NCBI GenBank assembly: GCA_016765255.1
Contig: JAESQI010000361.1
Location: forward strand, 1-9,883
Reading direction: 5' to 3'
Source: Robiginitomaculum sp.
GTDB taxonomy: Bacteria > Pseudomonadota > Alphaproteobacteria > Caulobacterales > Maricaulaceae
Length of the DNA: 9,883 nt
Position numbers and translations under genes: made by a program. Under the pieces are notes generated by a model. That model was not told the DNA's origin. It saw only the letters and a program-made list of their open reading frames with translations, and searched no databases. Shown piece after piece: positions 6,136 through 9,883 of the stretch; within the stretch, counting starts at the first letter, position 1; every line of letters begins with the position of its first letter.

Positions 6136-8766
6136 GTGACCATACAAACAGCAAATTTTATCAATATTGGTGAGCGTACCAATGTGGCAGGCTCTGCCAA
6201 ATTTAAACGTCTCGTGGTTGACCGCGAATTTGGCGAAGCGCTTACCATCGCCCGCCAACAAGTGGAAAACGGCGCGCAGATCATTGACATCAATATGGAT
6301 GACGGTCTGATTGACGGGGTCGAGGCTATGCAAACTTTCCTCAATCTCATCGCGTCTGAACCTGACATTTGTAAAGTTCCGATTATGATTGATAGCTCTA
6401 AATGGGAAGTCATAGAGGCTGGTTTAAAATGTGTGCAGGGCAAATCTGTCGTCAATTCTATATCCCTAAAAGAAGGCGAAGAGGCTTTTCTTGCCCAAGC
6501 GCGTAAAGTTCGCCAATACGGAGCGGCAACTGTAATCATGGCCTTTGACGAAAATGGCCAAGCCGAAACGGCAGATCATAAATTTGAAATTTGCAAACGA
6601 GCTTATGATCTCTTGACCAAAGAAGTTAACTTCCCGCCAGAGGACATAATTTTTGACCCCAATATTTTTGCTGTGGCAACAGGGATTGAAGAACATAATA
6701 ATTACGCAGTGGCATTTTTTGAAGCCTGCAAGCGGATCAAGGCCGAATTGCCTTACGCGCGAATTTCAGGTGGGCTTTCCAATGTTAGTTTTGCCTTTCG
6801 CGGCAATAATGTTTTGCGCGAAGCCATGCACAGTGTGTTCCTCTACCACGCTATTCCAGCAGGTCTCGACATGGCGATTGTCAATGCGGGCCAGTTGACT
6901 ATTTACGACGATATCCCAGCCGAGCTTCGGGAATGTGTGGAAGACGTTATTCTCAATCGCCGCGACGACGCCACCGACCGATTGCTTGATGTGGCTGATA
7001 AATACCGAGGCGGCAAACGAAGAGCCAAGGTCGAAGACAAAGAATGGCGAAGCGGTACAGTCTCTGAGCGCCTATCTTACGCCCTTGTTCGCGGTATTAC
7101 CAAGCATATACTCGACGATACCGAAGAAGCACGTCTGGCCGCAAAGCGGCCTCTGCACGTCATCGAAGGCCCGCTTATGGACGGGATGAATGTGGTTGGG
7201 GATTTATTTGGGGCGGGAAAAATGTTTTTGCCGCAAGTGGTCAAATCTGCCCGTGTGATGAAGCAGGCCGTGGCCCACCTCATGCCTTTTATGGACGCGG
7301 AAAAAGAAGCAATGGGCATGGCCGATATCTCCAATGGCCGCATTGTTATGGCAACGGTTAAAGGCGATGTTCACGACATTGGCAAAAATATTGTCGGGGT
7401 GGTTTTGCAATGTAATGGCTACGAAATTATTGATCTCGGCGTCATGGTGCCTGCCGAGAAAATCCTCGCCGCCGCCGTCGAGCATAAAGCCGATATGATT
7501 GGTCTATCGGGTCTGATCACGCCGAGCCTTGACGAGATGGTTTATATTGCAAGCGAGATGCAAAGGGTTGGTATGGATATGCCGCTTTTGATTGGCGGGG
7601 CGACGACCAGTAAAATACATACGGCGGTTAAAATCGAACCTGCTTATGAGGATGGGCCCTCGATTTATGTTGCCGATGCGTCCCGAGCCGTTGGTGTGGT
7701 ATCTACCTTGCTCGGGGAAAAGAAAGACGAGTTTACCCAAGACATTCGGGCCCAATATGTAAAATCCAGAGAGGCGCATTTGCGCGGTCAAACCAAAAAG
7801 AAACGTCTTAGTTTAGTGGCGGCAAGGGCCAATAAATATCAACTCGATTGGGAAAATTACACCCCGCCCAAACCAACATTTCTGGGCACGAAAACCTTCA
7901 AAGATTATGACCTTTCATTAGTGCGCCCCTATATCGACTGGACGCCGTTTTTTGCAACATGGGAGCTGAAAGGGCGTTTCCCTGCAATCCTTGATAATAA
8001 TCTATACGGCGAAGCGGCGCGAGATTTATATAAAGACGCGCAGGCTATGCTTGATAAAATTATTGCTGGCAAATGGGTGCGGGCCCAAGCCACAATCGGC
8101 TTTTGGCCAGCCGCCAAAATGGGGGATGATATCCAGATATTTGAGGACGAAACCCGAAAAGAGCCGCTGACCGTTTTGCATACACTGCGTCAACAAATTG
8201 AGAAAAAATCTGGCAAACCAAACTTTGCCATCTCTGATTTTGTCGCACCCGCGCAAGACTATGTGGGCGGATTTTGCGTCACGGCGGGCCTTGACGAAGA
8301 GGGCCGCGTCCAGAAATATAAAGATGATAAAGACGATTATAATGCCATCTTGTTCCAAGCCCTCACCGATAGATTGGCCGAGGCTATGGCCGAGCATATG
8401 CATGAGCGGGTGCGGCGAGAATTTTGGGGCTATGAAAGCAGCGAACGCGTCAGTTCTGAGGATTTGATTGCCGAAAAATACGCCGGTATTCGCCCCGCCC
8501 CTGGATACCCCGCCCAACCAGATCACACTGAAAAAACCGCCCTGTTTGAACTTTTGGGCGGCGAAGAGGCTACGGCTGTACACCTTACGGAAAGCTTCGC
8601 CATGCTCCCTGCCTCCAGTGTTTCAGGTCTCTATTTCTCCCATCCCGACAGTCTATATTTCGGGGTTGGGAAAATCGAAAAGGATCAAGTGAAAGACTAT
8701 GCAAAGCGTAAAAACATGGAGCTACGCACCGCCGAGCGCTGGCTCGCCCCGATTTTGAATTATTAG
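6136..8766 (+). CDS. metH: Methionine synthase, folate/cobalamin/reactivation part (split MetH, C-terminal half)
   Basis: The product is 876 aa starting at GTG 6136, with AGGA 7 nt upstream. It contains all MetH modules except the homocysteine barrel. First is the pterin-binding barrel (about 5-265: NIGERTN, DINMDDG, MIDSSKW, FDPNIFAVATG, GGLSNVSFAFRG). Then come the helical cobalamin cap (about 305-390), the B12-binding Rossmann domain (about 400-530) with the cobalt-ligating His413 in DVHDIGKN plus GLSGLITPS and IGGATTS, and the activation domain (about 550-876) with the AdoMet-binding RPAPGYP (786-792) and SFAMLPASSVSG. The enzyme takes the methyl of 5-methyl-THF onto cob(I)alamin and passes it to homocysteine held by the partner protein; the activation domain remethylates oxidised cofactor with SAM. 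Combined length with the preceding gene is 1226 aa, against 1227 for E. coli MetH. It is the last gene of the operon. Confidence 0.96.
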   Translation: MTIQTANFINIGERTNVAGSAKFKRLVVDREFGEALTIARQQVENGAQIIDINMDDGLIDGVEAMQTFLNLIASEPDICKVPIMIDSSKWEVIEAGLKCVQGKSVVNSISLKEGEEAFLAQARKVRQYGAATVIMAFDENGQAETADHKFEICKRAYDLLTKEVNFPPEDIIFDPNIFAVATGIEEHNNYAVAFFEACKRIKAELPYARISGGLSNVSFAFRGNNVLREAMHSVFLYHAIPAGLDMAIVNAGQLTIYDDIPAELRECVEDVILNRRDDATDRLLDVADKYRGGKRRAKVEDKEWRSGTVSERLSYALVRGITKHILDDTEEARLAAKRPLHVIEGPLMDGMNVVGDLFGAGKMFLPQVVKSARVMKQAVAHLMPFMDAEKEAMGMADISNGRIVMATVKGDVHDIGKNIVGVVLQCNGYEIIDLGVMVPAEKILAAAVEHKADMIGLSGLITPSLDEMVYIASEMQRVGMDMPLLIGGATTSKIHTAVKIEPAYEDGPSIYVADASRAVGVVSTLLGEKKDEFTQDIRAQYVKSREAHLRGQTKKKRLSLVAARANKYQLDWENYTPPKPTFLGTKTFKDYDLSLVRPYIDWTPFFATWELKGRFPAILDNNLYGEAARDLYKDAQAMLDKIIAGKWVRAQATIGFWPAAKMGDDIQIFEDETRKEPLTVLHTLRQQIEKKSGKPNFAISDFVAPAQDYVGGFCVTAGLDEEGRVQKYKDDKDDYNAILFQALTDRLAEAMAEHMHERVRREFWGYESSERVSSEDLIAEKYAGIRPAPGYPAQPDHTEKTALFELLGGEEATAVHLTESFAMLPASSVSGLYFSHPDSLYFGVGKIEKDQVKDYAKRKNMELRTAERWLAPILNY

Positions 8767-8829
8767 GTTTATATTTCGCCAGCACACCCACTCCCCCTTC
8801 CTCGCACATAACCGCAACCTCCTCGCTCC

Positions 8830-8847
8830 TACCGCCGCAGGGCGGTA
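8830..8847. repeat. GC-rich perfect hairpin between metH and gltB
   Basis: TACCGCC (8830-8836) and GGCGGTA (8841-8847) form a perfect 7-bp stem over a GCAG loop. On the plus strand TCTCTT follows, a poor terminator tail; on the minus strand GGAGCG follows. It could terminate either convergent unit, but its setting looks more like the short repeats scattered between genes of many alphaproteobacteria. The remainder of 8767-8936 shows no gene, promoter or further clear terminator. Confidence 0.5.
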
Positions 8848-8936
8848 TCTCTTGCGAATATACGCGCCAAGATTGGGACGGGATATCATCCTGAGACAGT
8901 ATGAGCGGGATGTGAGGGAGGGCTATAAGTGCGTGC

Positions 8937-9883
8937 CTATGCCACATCCTCCAAAGGATATTCCAGCCTTTCCAACATTTCTTTGGGAATGACTTGCCAG
9001 AAATGTTGGCGTTCATGTTCCCATTCGGCCAGAAGGGTTTTGGAAAAATCGGACTTGGTAGCGTGTGCATGTTGGGCGATTAAGCTTTTAAGTTCATCTT
9101 CCCAATGAGAGCTCGCGAGTTTTCGCCAGACCACACTCTCGTCGTTGACCGCTTTGTCAAAGACGTTTTTGTCGTCATAAATAAAGGCCATTCCGCCCGT
9201 CATGCCTGCTGCAAAATTATCCCCGACACTGCCCAGTATCACCACTGTGCCGCCCGTCATATATTCGCACCCATTGGTGCCGCACCCTTCAATTACGGCG
9301 ACTGCGCCCGAGTTTCGCACGGCAAAGCGTTCACCAGCTCGCCCCGCTGCCAACAAAGTTCCAGAGGTCGCGCCGTAAAGACAGGTATTGCCGATAATCG
9401 CAGATGTATGAACATCGATTTTACTTTGCCCTTGAGGGCTCAAATAAATTTCTGCGCCTGATAAGCCTTTTCCCACATAATCATTGGCGTCGCCGTCAAC
9501 GATGAGGCGCAAGCCTTTCATGCCAAAAGCGCCCAAAGATTGGCCAGCCGACCCTCGCAAACGCACGATGAGCTGCCCGTCTGCTAGGCCGTCTTTGCCA
9601 AAATTTTGATACAAATGGCTCGAAACTCGTGTGCCGATGGCGCGCTGGGTATTGTGGACGGAATAAGTCAGTTCGGTTTTCTCGCCCCGGTCAAACACTT
9701 GCTTGCCGTCTTTGAGGATTTGTATATCGAGCGCGTCTGGAACTACATTGCGCATATGCCGTGTATCTTTGACAGCCAATGTATCGACACGGGCCAACAC
9801 AGAACTTAAATCCAGATCGTCAAGATGGTCAGCACCTCGCGACACTTGCGCCAGCATGTCGGAACGGCCAATGATTTCACTTA
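8937..9883 (-). CDS. gltB: Glutamate synthase (NADPH) large subunit, C-terminal part
   Basis: The gene runs in from the right edge; about 315 codons are visible, ending at TAG 8937-8939. The reading frame stays open to the last base (SEIIGRSD precedes the first Met in the window, matching the GRTD region of GltB), so the Met at 9857 is internal. The visible part covers the end of the FMN/synthase region and the GXGXG beta-helix domain: LRLIVDGDANDYVGKGLSG, SAIIGNTCLYGATSG, GERFAVRNSGAVAVIEG, GCEYMTGGTVVILG and NFAAGMTGGMAFIYD show the repeated Gly turns. That domain links the amidotransferase and synthase centres structurally. GltB with GltD converts glutamine and 2-oxoglutarate into two glutamates. 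The C-terminal 45 residues, rich in Trp, Glu and His, are typical tail and not recognised as a domain. gltD is not in the window. The gene is convergent with the met operon. Confidence 0.95.
   Translation of the reverse strand, partial: SEIIGRSDMLAQVSRGADHLDDLDLSSVLARVDTLAVKDTRHMRNVVPDALDIQILKDGKQVFDRGEKTELTYSVHNTQRAIGTRVSSHLYQNFGKDGLADGQLIVRLRGSAGQSLGAFGMKGLRLIVDGDANDYVGKGLSGAEIYLSPQGQSKIDVHTSAIIGNTCLYGATSGTLLAAGRAGERFAVRNSGAVAVIEGCGTNGCEYMTGGTVVILGSVGDNFAAGMTGGMAFIYDDKNVFDKAVNDESVVWRKLASSHWEDELKSLIAQHAHATKSDFSKTLLAEWEHERQHFWQVIPKEMLERLEYPLEDVA

Noticed and set aside
6110..6140. Frameshift or sequencing error breaking metH
   Set aside because: Both frames have stops in the joint, the second gene has its own ribosome-binding site, and the break is at a module boundary, so a natural split is the better reading.
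8026..8583. 185-codon minus-strand open frame within metH
   Set aside because: It is antisense to the well-conserved activation domain and has no recognisable family; a shadow of metH codon use.
1..9883. tRNA, rRNA, CRISPR array, insertion sequence or phage gene
   Set aside because: No cloverleaf, spaced direct-repeat array, transposase motif or phage protein could be seen on either strand.

Overview
The window looks like ordinary chromosomal DNA from an alphaproteobacterium of moderate GC content. The grounds are a DUF2794-family protein (a small family known mainly from alphaproteobacteria), a methionine synthase divided into two genes, and a GltB C-terminus of the usual bacterial type. 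No phage, plasmid, transposase, CRISPR or defence gene is visible. The species cannot be named from the sequence alone.

Layout. Positions 1-372 hold no convincing gene. They carry a hairpin at 24-50 and two composite palindromic repeats (168-245 and 277-363), each made of two facing hairpins with GTCAT/ATGAC outer ends. A minus-strand gene for a double-BON-domain envelope protein follows (373-1326), with a duplicated proline/glycine-rich motif in its tail. Divergent from it is the small DUF2794 gene (1433-1783), possibly expressed from a leaderless transcript.

The core is a methionine operon on the plus strand (about 1807-8766). It has a promoter-like site, an S-box (SAM-I) riboswitch with a terminator-like hairpin, then metX, metB, metF, and methionine synthase as two genes (homocysteine half and folate/cobalamin/activation half). 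Spacing is very tight: overlap, 7, 0 and 4 nt. MetX acylates homoserine and MetB condenses the ester with cysteine to cystathionine. MetF makes 5-methyl-THF, and the two MetH parts move that methyl group to homocysteine. The step from cystathionine to homocysteine (MetC) is not in the window. SAM, the downstream product, would shut the whole unit off through the riboswitch.

The right end (8937-9883, minus strand) is the 3' part of gltB, the large subunit of glutamate synthase, convergent with the met operon. The 170-nt gap between them holds a strong GC hairpin that looks like part of a dispersed intergenic repeat. The most interesting points are the riboswitch with its compensating pseudoknot, the split MetH, and the paired palindromic repeats; nothing here amounts to an evident new system.
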